Below, in pieces: positions 1-7,371 of a DNA stretch of 9,582 nt. The stretch comes from Candidatus Hydrogenedentota bacterium. GTDB taxonomy: Bacteria; Hydrogenedentota; Hydrogenedentia; Hydrogenedentales; SLHB01. Where the stretch lies: positions 1 to 9,582 of the forward strand of contig JAPLKX010000339.1 of assembly GCA_026387845.1 (NCBI GenBank). The letters are read 5' to 3'. Position 1 is the first letter of the stretch. Each line of letters begins with the position of its first letter. The notes below the pieces were generated by a model, which saw nothing but the letters and a program-made list of their open reading frames with translations, made no database searches and was not told where the DNA came from. The position numbers were made by a program, and so were the translations under genes.

Positions 1-3000
1 TCGACGGCAGGCACCAGGATGGGTCTTCCCTGGTCGTCGAGTTGGCCGCTGGGCTCTTCGGCGGTTGGGTAATAGTGGCCGCCGGTGCCATTGGCCAGGC
101 GCGCCAGCGGCTCGTGCAGGATGCTGTCGCCCCACCCGACACCGAAGTAGCGGAAATGCAGGTTCCACATGATGTCTACCACATCTTTGATTTTGCCGGG
201 CGGCGTGGTCAGCCGGCCGTCACTGATGCAGAGGATGCCGGGAACGTCCGCGTCGTCAAACGGGATTCGGGAATGAGCGATTTCCTCGGCCTCGAGGACG
301 GCCGTGGCGTCGAGGGCGGCCGGCAACAGTTCGGTGGCGCCGTGATCGATAACGCTGATCGCTTGCAGCCGCGCCAGAAGCAACGCTTTGTCGTTGGCAA
401 AGGCGGGGCCATTATCGGGAGCCGTGACCAGGCGCGAACACTGAGTGCGGTCGTGGAATTCCATCAGGGCGACTTGGTAGTTTGCGGGGAGTTCGTCGAT
501 AAGCTGGCCCACGCAGGTGTCGTACAGGGCCTGGAGCGGGTCCTTTGCGCCCGATATGGACTGGTCTAAAACTTTTTGGGCGGAGGCGAACATGCTGCCC
601 GAGTAGTCCAGGAGGATCACGAGGTGGGTGCGCAGATTGTCGCCGGGCGTAAGGAACTTATTGGTCTCCTCGAGATCGATGGGCACGTCCTTTTCATACA
701 CGCTGAATCCCTGGACGACGTCGTCGAGGAGGTCGAACGGCAGCGGGATGGGCTGGTAGGCGATGTCGCGCATGAGCAGGACATAGCGCACCAGGGACGG
801 GGTCCTCGTGTCGGCCCACGCGGCTTCGAACGTCAACGCGGCGGCTTCGACGGAAATCTCGACGATTTCTTCGGCCACATTTTCGAGATAGACCCTGTTG
901 CCCAACGGGTCTGTTTCGTAAGCGCGTATCCGGACCTCGGCAGAACTGCCGGTACCGTCGAGCTGGGCGCGGTCAATGGAGACGTTGACCTCGACCCAAT
1001 TCTTCATAACGTCGGGGGTACCCTCGCTGTTGCCGACCTCAGGGTACAAGTACACCCAAGGCTTGTTTGCAGTCGCTTCGAAATTGAGCATGGAGCCGGG
1101 ATCGCCCAGGTTGGCCACATCGAACGCACTCGAAACGCCATAGGAACCAAAGGTGATTTCTTTGGGCCTGACGCCGATGACAATTTGCTTGGGCACCTGG
1201 AACTCGATGCGTACAGGAAACCAGCCGTAGTCGGGGTCGTTGGACTCGATCCACAATAGGTAGTTCTGTTCGCCGTAAGGCAGGCCTTCCCGTTCAATGG
1301 TGACAGCTACGACGGTCATCTGGCCGGGCTGCAGCGTGGCCTGCATAGGGCTGACGGATATGAGCCATTCGGGGAAGTCTGCGTCGTCGATAGACCATCC
1401 CAAGGCGGCGGTGCCCGTGTTGGCGATGGTGAAATTCATGGTGTTCGTGGAGGTGCCGAACGGCAGGAAGTGAATCTGGTCCTGGTCGATGTTGGGGACG
1501 CCCTCGGTGTTGGTACCCGTATCGACAGCGATGGTGGCCTCGCGCCCGACGTTCATTGTGACCCGGACCGTTGCCGAGTCGACTGCCGCGCCGGTTCCAT
1601 CTTCGGCGGTGACTTCAAACTCCCAGGCGTAGTCGGTATCGGCGGGGGTCATTCCGGTGCGGTCAACGGAGATGGTGACGGTGTCGGTGGCGTCGCCGGA
1701 AACGTCGCCCGAGGCGATGCCGGATCCGTCGACGGGCGTCAGTATGGCCCAGGCCGGTTTGCCGGCGGTGTCGATTCTCCAGTTGATAACGCCCAACCCG
1801 CCGTTCCAGATCGCCAGTGGTCGCCTAATATAGACGGTCCCGAAATCCAGCGACTGAGGCAGGACGCGCAACGTCGGCGGAAGCGTGATTTGGCTCACCG
1901 CCACATAGATTTCATCGCCGCCGGCCGACCGAACGCGCAGCCACGCCTGATGGGCCGTATCGGCGTCAGGCGGCGACTGCGAGCGATCAATGGTGACCGT
2001 AACGGCGCTGGCGGCGCCTCCGCCGGTATCTCCGGCGGTAACCGAGACATCCAGCCAGGGCCGGTCACCCGCGCTCCAAGTGCCTCCCACAAGAGCGCCT
2101 TCTTGAATAGTCCACGAGAGGGTGCCGGTTCCGGTGTTCTGAATGGTCAACTCTTTGTCGCTGTCGGTGCTGCCGAAATCCAGCGTCAGCGGTGTGACAA
2201 ACAGCACCGGGTCCGGGCCTTCCACTGACAGGTGGACCGTTTCGGTGCCGCCGTCGGACCCGACGGTGAACTGGGCTTCGGTAATGCCGGGCGCGATGCC
2301 GGTCCGGTCAACGGTAATTGTAACAGTATCACTTTCTCCCGCCGCGACAGATCCCGCGCTCGAAGAGGCGTCCGCCCAAGAAGGCAGCGAATTATTGTCG
2401 ATGGTCCAATTGAGCGTGGTGGCGCCCGCGTTGGTGATGGTAAGGTCGAGCACGTCGACCTGAGTGCCAAAATCCATGGCAAGCGGCGACACCTGCAGCG
2501 CCTGCACAACCGCGGCCAGCGCTACATCCTGAGATCCGCCGTTCGAGTTGATGGTGATCGAATGCGTGTTCGGGCCGGGCGACAGCAAGGACCGGTTAAG
2601 CGTTATGGTGACGGTTTCGGACGCGCCGCTGGCGAGACTACCCGAAGTCTTGTTGAGCGTATAGGCGGCGGGCGGGTCAGCAGGCAGGTTCCAGTTGAGC
2701 GTGCCGGCGCCGGCGTTGCGAACCAGAATGGTCCGTGTGGTCTCAGACCCGCCGAAATTGAGGCTCTGCGGAGTGACCTCGAGCGTGGGAGGCGCCACAA
2801 CGGACAGGACCACGGCGATACTTCTATTGCCGCCGTCGGAATTTACCACGACAGCGCCCGTGTAGTTGCCCGCAGCGAGACCGGTGGTAACGGAAGTGAG
2901 GTGAAGCGATTGGCTGTGGCCGGAAATTTCTCCACTGAGCGGCGACGTGGACAGCCAGGCGGGGCAATCGCCAACCTCCCAGGACAGGGTGCCGGAACCG

Positions 3001-3155
3001 GCGTTGGAAAGAATAACTACCGCAGAGGAACTGGCGGCGTTCAGACTGACCGCAGTCGGTGAAACTTCCAGCAGGGGGCCGGATGGACAGCCCGCCAGCC
3101 ATAACGCGGCCACCGGCGCCAATACCCATTTCAACCAGATGATTCTACGGCACAT
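1..3155 (-). CDS. Large BACON-repeat / VWA-domain lipoprotein, 3' end cut by window
   Basis: The frame is open for 1051 codons from ATG at 3155 to the window edge, with no stop. The start follows AAGGTGG with 8 nt spacing. Residues 1-23 form a lipoprotein signal (basic start, hydrophobic core, lipobox LAGC, Cys23, then Pro). Six clear Ig-like repeats follow at about 28-119, 125-217, 220-312, 318-424, 428-537 and 555-655, plus a degenerate seventh at 658-770. They typically begin L-x-V-x-P-x-x-L-x-F-G and carry a conserved Trp. Repeat 1 looks like a classic BACON domain (SWEV..., AWLSTSPLSG, GLAAGNYTG). A VWA domain starts near 844, with MIDAS residues D850-Y-S852-G-S854, T941 and D979 (ISDG). 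Known families suggest a surface protein that binds glycans or proteins in a metal-dependent way; the ligand is unknown. It is paralogous to the gene 45 bp upstream (R-x-PS-x-x-R, RD, LLD-x-[ST]-GSM, LP-x-NY-x-x-A-x-ME all shared). That gene continues about 400 residues past its VWA, so this one may be much longer than seen. Confidence 0.93.
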   Translation of the reverse strand, partial: MCRRIIWLKWVLAPVAALWLAGCPSGPLLEVSPTAVSLNAASSSAVVILSNAGSGTLSWEVGDCPAWLSTSPLSGEISGHSQSLHLTSVTTGLAAGNYTGAVVVNSDGGNRSIAVVLSVVAPPTLEVTPQSLNFGGSETTRTILVRNAGAGTLNWNLPADPPAAYTLNKTSGSLASGASETVTITLNRSLLSPGPNTHSITINSNGGSQDVALAAVVQALQVSPLAMDFGTQVDVLDLTITNAGATTLNWTIDNNSLPSWADASSSAGSVAAGESDTVTITVDRTGIAPGITEAQFTVGSDGGTETVHLSVEGPDPVLFVTPLTLDFGSTDSDKELTIQNTGTGTLSWTIQEGALVGGTWSAGDRPWLDVSVTAGDTGGGAASAVTVTIDRSQSPPDADTAHQAWLRVRSAGGDEIYVAVSQITLPPTLRVLPQSLDFGTVYIRRPLAIWNGGLGVINWRIDTAGKPAWAILTPVDGSGIASGDVSGDATDTVTISVDRTGMTPADTDYAWEFEVTAEDGTGAAVDSATVRVTMNVGREATIAVDTGTNTEGVPNIDQDQIHFLPFGTSTNTMNFTIANTGTAALGWSIDDADFPEWLISVSPMQATLQPGQMTVVAVTIEREGLPYGEQNYLLWIESNDPDYGWFPVRIEFQVPKQIVIGVRPKEITFGSYGVSSAFDVANLGDPGSMLNFEATANKPWVYLYPEVGNSEGTPDVMKNWVEVNVSIDRAQLDGTGSSAEVRIRAYETDPLGNRVYLENVAEEIVEISVEAAALTFEAAWADTRTPSLVRYVLLMRDIAYQPIPLPFDLLDDVVQGFSVYEKDVPIDLEETNKFLTPGDNLRTHLVILLDYSGSMFASAQKVLDQSISGAKDPLQALYDTCVGQLIDELPANYQVALMEFHDRTQCSRLVTAPDNGPAFANDKALLLARLQAISVIDHGATELLPAALDATAVLEAEEIAHSRIPFDDADVPGILCISDGRLTTPPGKIKDVVDIMWNLHFRYFGVGWGDSILHEPLARLANGTGGHYYPTAEEPSGQLDDQGRPILVPAV

Positions 3156-3174
3156 ACGCTTTCCCACCTTTGGC

Positions 3175-3193
3175 AAAAGCCGGCCAGGCCGGC
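3175..3193 (-). terminator. GC palindrome followed by four T's between the two VWA genes (weak terminator or attenuator candidate)
   Basis: Read on the minus strand, GCCGGCCTGGCCGGC (3193-3179) is a perfect inverted repeat around one central base, followed at once by TTTT. It can fold as a 5 bp GC stem with a 5 nt loop. It lies 8 nt past the TAG stop of the 1074-residue gene and just before the ribosome binding site of the next gene. The short stem and short T run suggest partial termination or mRNA processing rather than a full stop. The two genes may be co-transcribed at different levels; this is inference. Confidence 0.35.
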
Positions 3194-3200
3194 CACATGG

Positions 3201-6200
3201 CTAAGACACCATCGGATCGTTTGGATCTGCATCGTCCAGGTCAGGGATTCCATCTTCATCAGCATCCCCGACTTCTTCGTCATACGGATCCGCATCGTCG
3301 AAATCAGGCCAGCCATCGCCATCGAAGTCGAAAGCGTAGTACGCTTCCGGGTCAAACGGGAGGCTGTACAGCGCGGCCTCGCGGGCGGGGGGCGCCATGG
3401 CGGAGTTCTGGTTAACGAAGAGGCCTTCGCCGGGCGTCATCCAGCAGCCCGGATACGTGAAGTATTTGGTCAGCGACGGCGAAGTGTCCGTTGCGGGGCT
3501 GTAATAGATCCTATTGTCGACGCGGAAATTCAGCCGGAAAAACTCGTTCGCGCCCAGGCCCGTAAACGTGAGTTTGAGCAGGTTGCCGAAGGCTCCGTAT
3601 GGCGGGTATTGGTCAGGTTCGGTGACTATCGTGTAGACGCCGTGGCCTTCCGGCGGGAGCATGCGCCATCCGTCGATTAGACCGCCCGGAACGATCACGA
3701 CACCGCCCGCGTTAATCTGATCTTGAAGCCGGCCGGCCAATTCGGCCCGCTGGGCCGGCGTCAACAGCGGGGCAACGGTTTCGGGCACGTCCACGGTAAA
3801 CCGCAACTGGAAGTTCGTGATTTTACGCGGCATGTAGTCGGCCCGGACAAACACTTCCGCGGTTCCACTCTTTATGCCGGACGTGGTGAGCGAAATTTGG
3901 CCGGCCCGGACGTCGCCCGCCCAGTAAAGACCGTCTTTTTCAAACCAGGCTGTGTCGGTTTTCCCGGTGCTGTCGGGGAAGCTGGCTTGGATGAGGTAGC
4001 GGTGCGTGTCGCCATTGAAGAGCGAGGTGTAGGTCAGGACGATCTGGCCGCGGAGATCGGTCCAGATTCTTCCGGCATCAAGGGTTTGCGGTGTAACTTT
4101 AACATCAGATATGTTGCCTGCTCCATCGACAGAGACGACCACCTTGACCAGCCCGTCGCCTGCTTCGGTTCGGACGTCGATGCTGCCGGTGTGTTCACCG
4201 GCCGTCAAAGACCCGATGCTGACCACCATGTCGCGTACGCCGGTCTCGAGCACGGACCCATCGAGCGCGCGCTGGAGCGGCGGAATTGACACCGTCGGCG
4301 GCTGAATGGACAGCCAGTTTTGGTCTTTGGTAGCGCGCGCCGTGAAGATCGAGGAACCGATATTACGGACGGGCAGCGTGAAGCGCCGGTTGGCCGTATC
4401 TACCTTTGTTGTGCCGAAACTAAGCGACTTGACCGTATCCAGGGCCTTGGCGATATCGCCGACCTCTGGCGCATAGTAGGAGTGGCCGCCGGTTTTTTTC
4501 GCCATATCCAGCAGGAGCGCCCCATTGACGGGGTTGCTGAGCCGGCCGCTGTAACCCAGCGGATAAAGGCGCACATGCGAGTCCTCGGCAAGTTTTATAA
4601 GGTCGGTGTCTTTAATGGAAGAGGAGGTGTCCCACCCGTCGGTGATGAAGACGACGGCGCGCACGTCGGCCGTATCAAATTCCATCACGTCCGTAGGATC
4701 TTCGCGGACAACGGCCTCGCAGGCCGCTTGCAGTGCGTTATACACTTCCGATGATCCGTTTTCGCCCTCGGGCAGGGTGAATCTGTCCAGCGCGGCCACG
4801 AGCGAATCTTTGTTGGTATCAAACCCATGAATGAACCGGCCGACCTGGCCGCGCTCATGGTATTCCATGATGGCAATCCGGTAGTTGGGCGGAAGGTCGA
4901 GGATGAACTGGCGCGCAGCGTCGACCATTTGTTTGATGGCCTCGCCGGGCTGCAATGGGTTGACGGGGTCATTAACGCCGGCAAAATACATACTGCCGGT
5001 GAAATCGAGCAAGACCACAATATTGCACTTGAGATTCTCCGGACCCTGAACGAACATGCTGCTTTCATCGGGGTCGAGGGGGGAGTTATCTTCTTTGATA
5101 TAGAACGTGATCTGGTTGCGGATCAACTCATCGGATGCGTCGACGGCCACGCCCCGCTTGTCCCGGATCAAGAACACGAACCGCTCGACGGACGGCGGGC
5201 GGGACCTGTTTGTGGCGCCTTCAATAGTGGCCGCCGCGGCAACGCGGACCTCGACTTTGCGCGGCGTGATTCGCACGTCGATTACGGGATTGCCTTCGGG
5301 GTCCAGGCCGGCCACGGCGCCGATCCAGAGTTCGCGCAATTCGAGGTCGTTCTGGATGCCGTCGCGGCTGATGGTAACGGAAACCTCGCGGCTATTTAAC
5401 CAGGTTTCGGTGGGTTCGGGTTCCGCGGGTACTGAGTCGGCCCCCTGCGAGGCGGTGATTGCGAGGATCAGAGGATCCTCCTCCACATCAAAGGGGCTGT
5501 AAACTTCGTCGTTGAGTTCAAAAACGGCAAAGTCCAGTTGCGAGTTGAGATCGCCCACGTTGGCGACCTTGAAGGTGAGTTGGTAGCCGTCTTCGCCGAA
5601 ATCCAGTGTGGCCGGGTCCACCCCGACGGCCGGCAGACCGAGGACGTCGACCGTGACGTTCACCTGGCCCAGCAGGACATCCGTGCCTTGCTCTTTTACC
5701 GAAATGAGGTATAGGGGCCGTTGTGAGTCGAAGGTTTCAGGATCGGTCAGGCTGACGGCCACGTTGGTCGACCCGCCACTTACTGTGACGGCCGTTGGCG
5801 GGGCCGCGGCGATTTGCACGGGCAGAGTGGGATCCTGGCCGCTGGTGTTGTTGGCAATCTCGATGTCCCACTGGACGGATGTGTCGCGCTCATTGGCTAC
5901 ACTGAACATGGCTACGCCCTGGAGGCCGTTGATGACAACGTCCGCCGGGGAGATGGTGACATCTCCGTCACCGGGATCGGGCCCTGTTCCACCCACCGTT
6001 AGCACAACGGGAACCGTCGAGGTACCGCCGTTGGAACGGATCTGGATGCCCGACGCCCTGTAAGTGCCCGGATTCATGCCGGTGCGCGAGGCATTGAGAA
6101 AAACGCGCGAGGTCATCCCGGAAGTCGAGCCGGCGGCCGTCGTAGGGTCGATTGAAAGCCAGGCAACATCCTGCTCGACCCAGCCGTCCGCTGCGCCCAT

Positions 6201-6425
6201 CCACACCACTTCGCGAGCCGTCCAGGAGAGGGTTCCACCGCCGCTGTTATAGACGGTGAAACTTTCGCGTTCGCTGATCGAGCCGAAGTTCACGGCGGCG
6301 GGACTTGTCATGAGAAGAGGGGCCGGGCATCCAACCAGCGCCGCCCCAACCAGGACCGGCACGGCCACGGCTTTCATGAACAACCCCAACGTCCCCCTGG
6401 AAAACCGACTTTTCTTTTGCAGCAT
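3201..6425 (-). CDS. VWA-domain lipoprotein with Ig/BACON-like repeats and DxDxDG calcium-binding tail
   Basis: Complete gene, 1074 residues. ATG at 6425 follows GAGGT with 7 nt spacing; stop TAG at 3203-3201. A lipoprotein signal ends in LVGC (Cys33, then Pro), so lipid anchoring in the outer membrane is likely. Ig/BACON-like units lie at about 38-146, 156-263 and 268-398. The VWA domain at about 467-665 has MIDAS residues D474-x-T476-x-S478 (a DxTxS variant), a Ser pair at 558-559 and D596 (FITDG). More Ig-like beta sequence follows at about 668-767 and 775-880, then an unrecognised region at 884-1030. The last 45 residues (1032-1072) hold DFDGDG, DADEDG and repeated DxDDADP motifs, like thrombospondin type 3 or dockerin-like calcium-binding repeats. 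VWA plus Ig repeats suggests adhesion or protein-complex assembly at the cell surface; the partner is unknown. It lies 123 bp after the LRR lipoprotein gene and 45 bp before its own paralog. Confidence 0.96.
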   Translation of the reverse strand: MLQKKSRFSRGTLGLFMKAVAVPVLVGAALVGCPAPLLMTSPAAVNFGSISERESFTVYNSGGGTLSWTAREVVWMGAADGWVEQDVAWLSIDPTTAAGSTSGMTSRVFLNASRTGMNPGTYRASGIQIRSNGGTSTVPVVLTVGGTGPDPGDGDVTISPADVVINGLQGVAMFSVANERDTSVQWDIEIANNTSGQDPTLPVQIAAAPPTAVTVSGGSTNVAVSLTDPETFDSQRPLYLISVKEQGTDVLLGQVNVTVDVLGLPAVGVDPATLDFGEDGYQLTFKVANVGDLNSQLDFAVFELNDEVYSPFDVEEDPLILAITASQGADSVPAEPEPTETWLNSREVSVTISRDGIQNDLELRELWIGAVAGLDPEGNPVIDVRITPRKVEVRVAAAATIEGATNRSRPPSVERFVFLIRDKRGVAVDASDELIRNQITFYIKEDNSPLDPDESSMFVQGPENLKCNIVVLLDFTGSMYFAGVNDPVNPLQPGEAIKQMVDAARQFILDLPPNYRIAIMEYHERGQVGRFIHGFDTNKDSLVAALDRFTLPEGENGSSEVYNALQAACEAVVREDPTDVMEFDTADVRAVVFITDGWDTSSSIKDTDLIKLAEDSHVRLYPLGYSGRLSNPVNGALLLDMAKKTGGHSYYAPEVGDIAKALDTVKSLSFGTTKVDTANRRFTLPVRNIGSSIFTARATKDQNWLSIQPPTVSIPPLQRALDGSVLETGVRDMVVSIGSLTAGEHTGSIDVRTEAGDGLVKVVVSVDGAGNISDVKVTPQTLDAGRIWTDLRGQIVLTYTSLFNGDTHRYLIQASFPDSTGKTDTAWFEKDGLYWAGDVRAGQISLTTSGIKSGTAEVFVRADYMPRKITNFQLRFTVDVPETVAPLLTPAQRAELAGRLQDQINAGGVVIVPGGLIDGWRMLPPEGHGVYTIVTEPDQYPPYGAFGNLLKLTFTGLGANEFFRLNFRVDNRIYYSPATDTSPSLTKYFTYPGCWMTPGEGLFVNQNSAMAPPAREAALYSLPFDPEAYYAFDFDGDGWPDFDDADPYDEEVGDADEDGIPDLDDADPNDPMVS

Positions 6426-6506
6426 ACAATCTACCTCGTCCGGCAGCTACAGCCTGACAATGGGCGGCCCCACGGTTCCCAGTCGCGCGCGCGCCGCCAA
6501 ACCGCC

Positions 6507-6536
6507 GGCGTCTGTCAGACGCCTGCTGCGCGTCTG
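6507..6536. repeat. Three-arm inverted repeat (GCGTCTG / CAGACGC / GCGTCTG) after the LRR gene
   Basis: Three copies of one 7-mer in alternating orientation lie just past the LRR gene stop: GCGTCTG (6508-6514), CAGACGC (6516-6522) and GCGTCTG (6530-6536). The middle arm can pair with either neighbour, giving two exclusive hairpins; the one at 6516-6536 has a 7 bp stem and 7 nt loop. On the minus strand no T run follows, so it is not a standard rho-independent terminator for the LRR gene. On the plus strand TCGCATTTTTT follows, but no plus-strand gene is seen. It may be an mRNA-stability or attenuation element between the LRR and VWA genes. Confidence 0.5.
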
Positions 6537-6548
6537 TCGCATTTTTTG

Positions 6549-7130
6549 TTAATCGGGAATCGTTTCGATGACGAGCACCCCATACGATTCCAGGAGTGGA
6601 ACATCCTCCGCCAATGCTTCAGGGGGGAGGTGGTTGTAATCGAGCACAACGGTGTCCCCCTCGCCCAAGCCGCCATATTGAGCATTTGTCACCAAAGGCC
6701 CTATGTCCATAAGTTCGTTGCCAAACAGCAACAGGTGGTTGAGGTTCATAAGGCCCACCAGGGGCGTTATGTCCTCGATGCGATTATTATCTAAGTTGAG
6801 ATAGACGAGCGGGCTGTCGAACGGGCTTTCGGGCCGGCCCAACTGTTCGAGCGGTTTCAGGTTGGATATTAAATTGTCGCGGAGATCCAGCCACTGAAGG
6901 TTAAGGCAGTACTCGATACCGGACAAGTCGCGGATGTTCAATTGCCCAGCATCCAGGGCCTGCACATCCAGCAGATCCGCTTCGGTCAGCATGCCGAACG
7001 GCTTGTGCAACTCCGCACGAATGGCCGATTCAAGGGCACGGTCGGGAATAAACACCGTCCCGGGACACCCCGCAAGAGCCGCTAAGACCAACCCCACTCC
7101 CACAAACTTGAAATACACGCGAACGTTCAT
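6549..7130 (-). CDS. Internalin-like leucine-rich-repeat lipoprotein
   Basis: 193 residues from ATG at 7130, which follows AAAGGTG with 6 nt spacing; an in-frame GTG at 7139 lies inside that binding site and is less likely. Stop TAA at 6551-6549. Residues 1-22 form a lipoprotein signal ending ALAGC (Cys22, then Pro). Residues 28-60 (IPD..LESAIRAEL.KP.G.LTEADLLDV) match the helical cap usual before bacterial LRRs. About four LRR units follow at 63-150, with the L-x-x-L-x-L-x-x-N-x-I-x-D/N-I-x-P-L pattern (for example LDLRDNLISNLKPL, LNLDNNRIEDITPLVGL and LLLFGNELMDIGPL). Residues 157-193 form a short closing segment. LRR proteins of this type bind other proteins; the ligand is unknown. The array is short for the family. 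The gene is the first of three lipoprotein genes in one direction and is preceded by the CGCACAG repeats, the likely control region. Confidence 0.93.
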   Translation of the reverse strand: MNVRVYFKFVGVGLVLAALAGCPGTVFIPDRALESAIRAELHKPFGMLTEADLLDVQALDAGQLNIRDLSGIEYCLNLQWLDLRDNLISNLKPLEQLGRPESPFDSPLVYLNLDNNRIEDITPLVGLMNLNHLLLFGNELMDIGPLVTNAQYGGLGEGDTVVLDYNHLPPEALAEDVPLLESYGVLVIETIPD

Positions 7131-7177
7131 AGCCAGCACCTTTGCCGCCGAGGCGGAAATGAGTTACCAAATCCTCC

Positions 7178-7183
7178 ACTATA
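7178..7183 (-). promoter_or_regulatory. Candidate -10 box (TATAGT) for the LRR lipoprotein gene
   Basis: TATAGT on the minus strand matches TATAAT at five of six positions and lies 47 bp before the ATG at 7130. No -35 box is seen at 16-18 bp spacing; that place is taken by the CGCACAG repeats. This would fit an activator-dependent promoter in which the repeats replace the -35. Predicted from sequence only. Confidence 0.4.
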
Positions 7184-7190
7184 CGCAATA

Positions 7191-7250
7191 CGCACAGGTT
7201 CCAGTGTACGCACAGACTATGTTCACGCACAGACTACAGTGTGCGCACAG
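7191..7250. repeat. Four CGCACAG direct repeats with 17-18 bp period (putative operator array)
   Basis: The plus-strand heptamer CGCACAG occurs exactly at 7191-7197, 7209-7215, 7226-7232 and 7244-7250, so start-to-start steps are 18, 17 and 18 bp. Outside the heptamer, units 1 and 3 also share CAGTGT at the same place, and units 2 and 3 share ACTA. The last copy sits in a perfect 10 bp palindrome TGTGCGCACA (7240-7249); the second has the near-palindrome TGTACGCACA. The array lies between two candidate promoter elements upstream of the LRR lipoprotein gene. Regular exact repeats in a promoter region usually mark cooperative binding of a regulator; which one cannot be told. Confidence 0.7.
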
Positions 7251-7280
7251 CAAGCTTTTCCAACTTTCTTCGTACTGTGC

Positions 7281-7309
7281 ATTGTGTCCCAAATGCGAAC
7301 ATATGTAAA
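7281..7309 (-). promoter_or_regulatory. Candidate sigma-70 promoter upstream of the CGCACAG repeats
   Basis: On the minus strand TTTACA (7309-7304, five of six matches to TTGACA) is followed after exactly 17 bp by CACAAT (7286-7281, four of six matches to TATAAT). Transcription would start near 7274 and read through the repeat array into the LRR lipoprotein gene, leaving a leader of about 140 nt. If this promoter is used, the repeats would sit downstream as repressor or roadblock sites. It is an alternative to the TATAGT model. Confidence 0.4.
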
Positions 7310-7338
7310 TAGTTTTATGTGGACCGGTTATAGCGGTA

Positions 7339-7352
7339 GGGGGTTAACCCCC
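7339..7352. repeat. Perfect 14 bp palindrome GGGGGTTAACCCCC after the 59-residue gene
   Basis: The palindrome lies 20 bp past the TAA stop of the small orphan gene. As RNA it can form a 5 bp all-GC stem with a UUAA loop. No T run follows on the minus strand (TACCGC), so it is at best a weak or non-canonical terminator; a protein binding site is also possible. Confidence 0.45.
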
Positions 7353-7371
7353 CGAGAACCACCAAAAGCTG

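Noticed and set aside
42..3204. Long plus-strand reading frames (42-569, 576-1259, 1470-2228, 2232-3062 and others)
   Set aside because: They lie opposite the VWA lipoprotein reading frame, have no recognisable domains and no good ribosome binding sites, and arise from GC-rich codon use.
3723..5502. Plus-strand reading frames opposite the 1074-residue gene
   Set aside because: Low-complexity shadow translations of a gene with clear signal peptide, VWA motifs and calcium tail on the other strand.
6483..6494. Alternating CG run (possible Z-DNA)
   Set aside because: Only about 12 bp in a GC-rich genome, so it carries little weight.
6516..6547. Rho-independent terminator on the plus strand (hairpin plus T6)
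   Set aside because: No plus-strand gene ends here; kept only as a possible antisense signal.
7191..7250. CRISPR array or plasmid replication iterons
   Set aside because: Repeats are only 7 bp with 10-11 bp gaps, too short for CRISPR, and no replication initiator gene or AT-rich origin is nearby.
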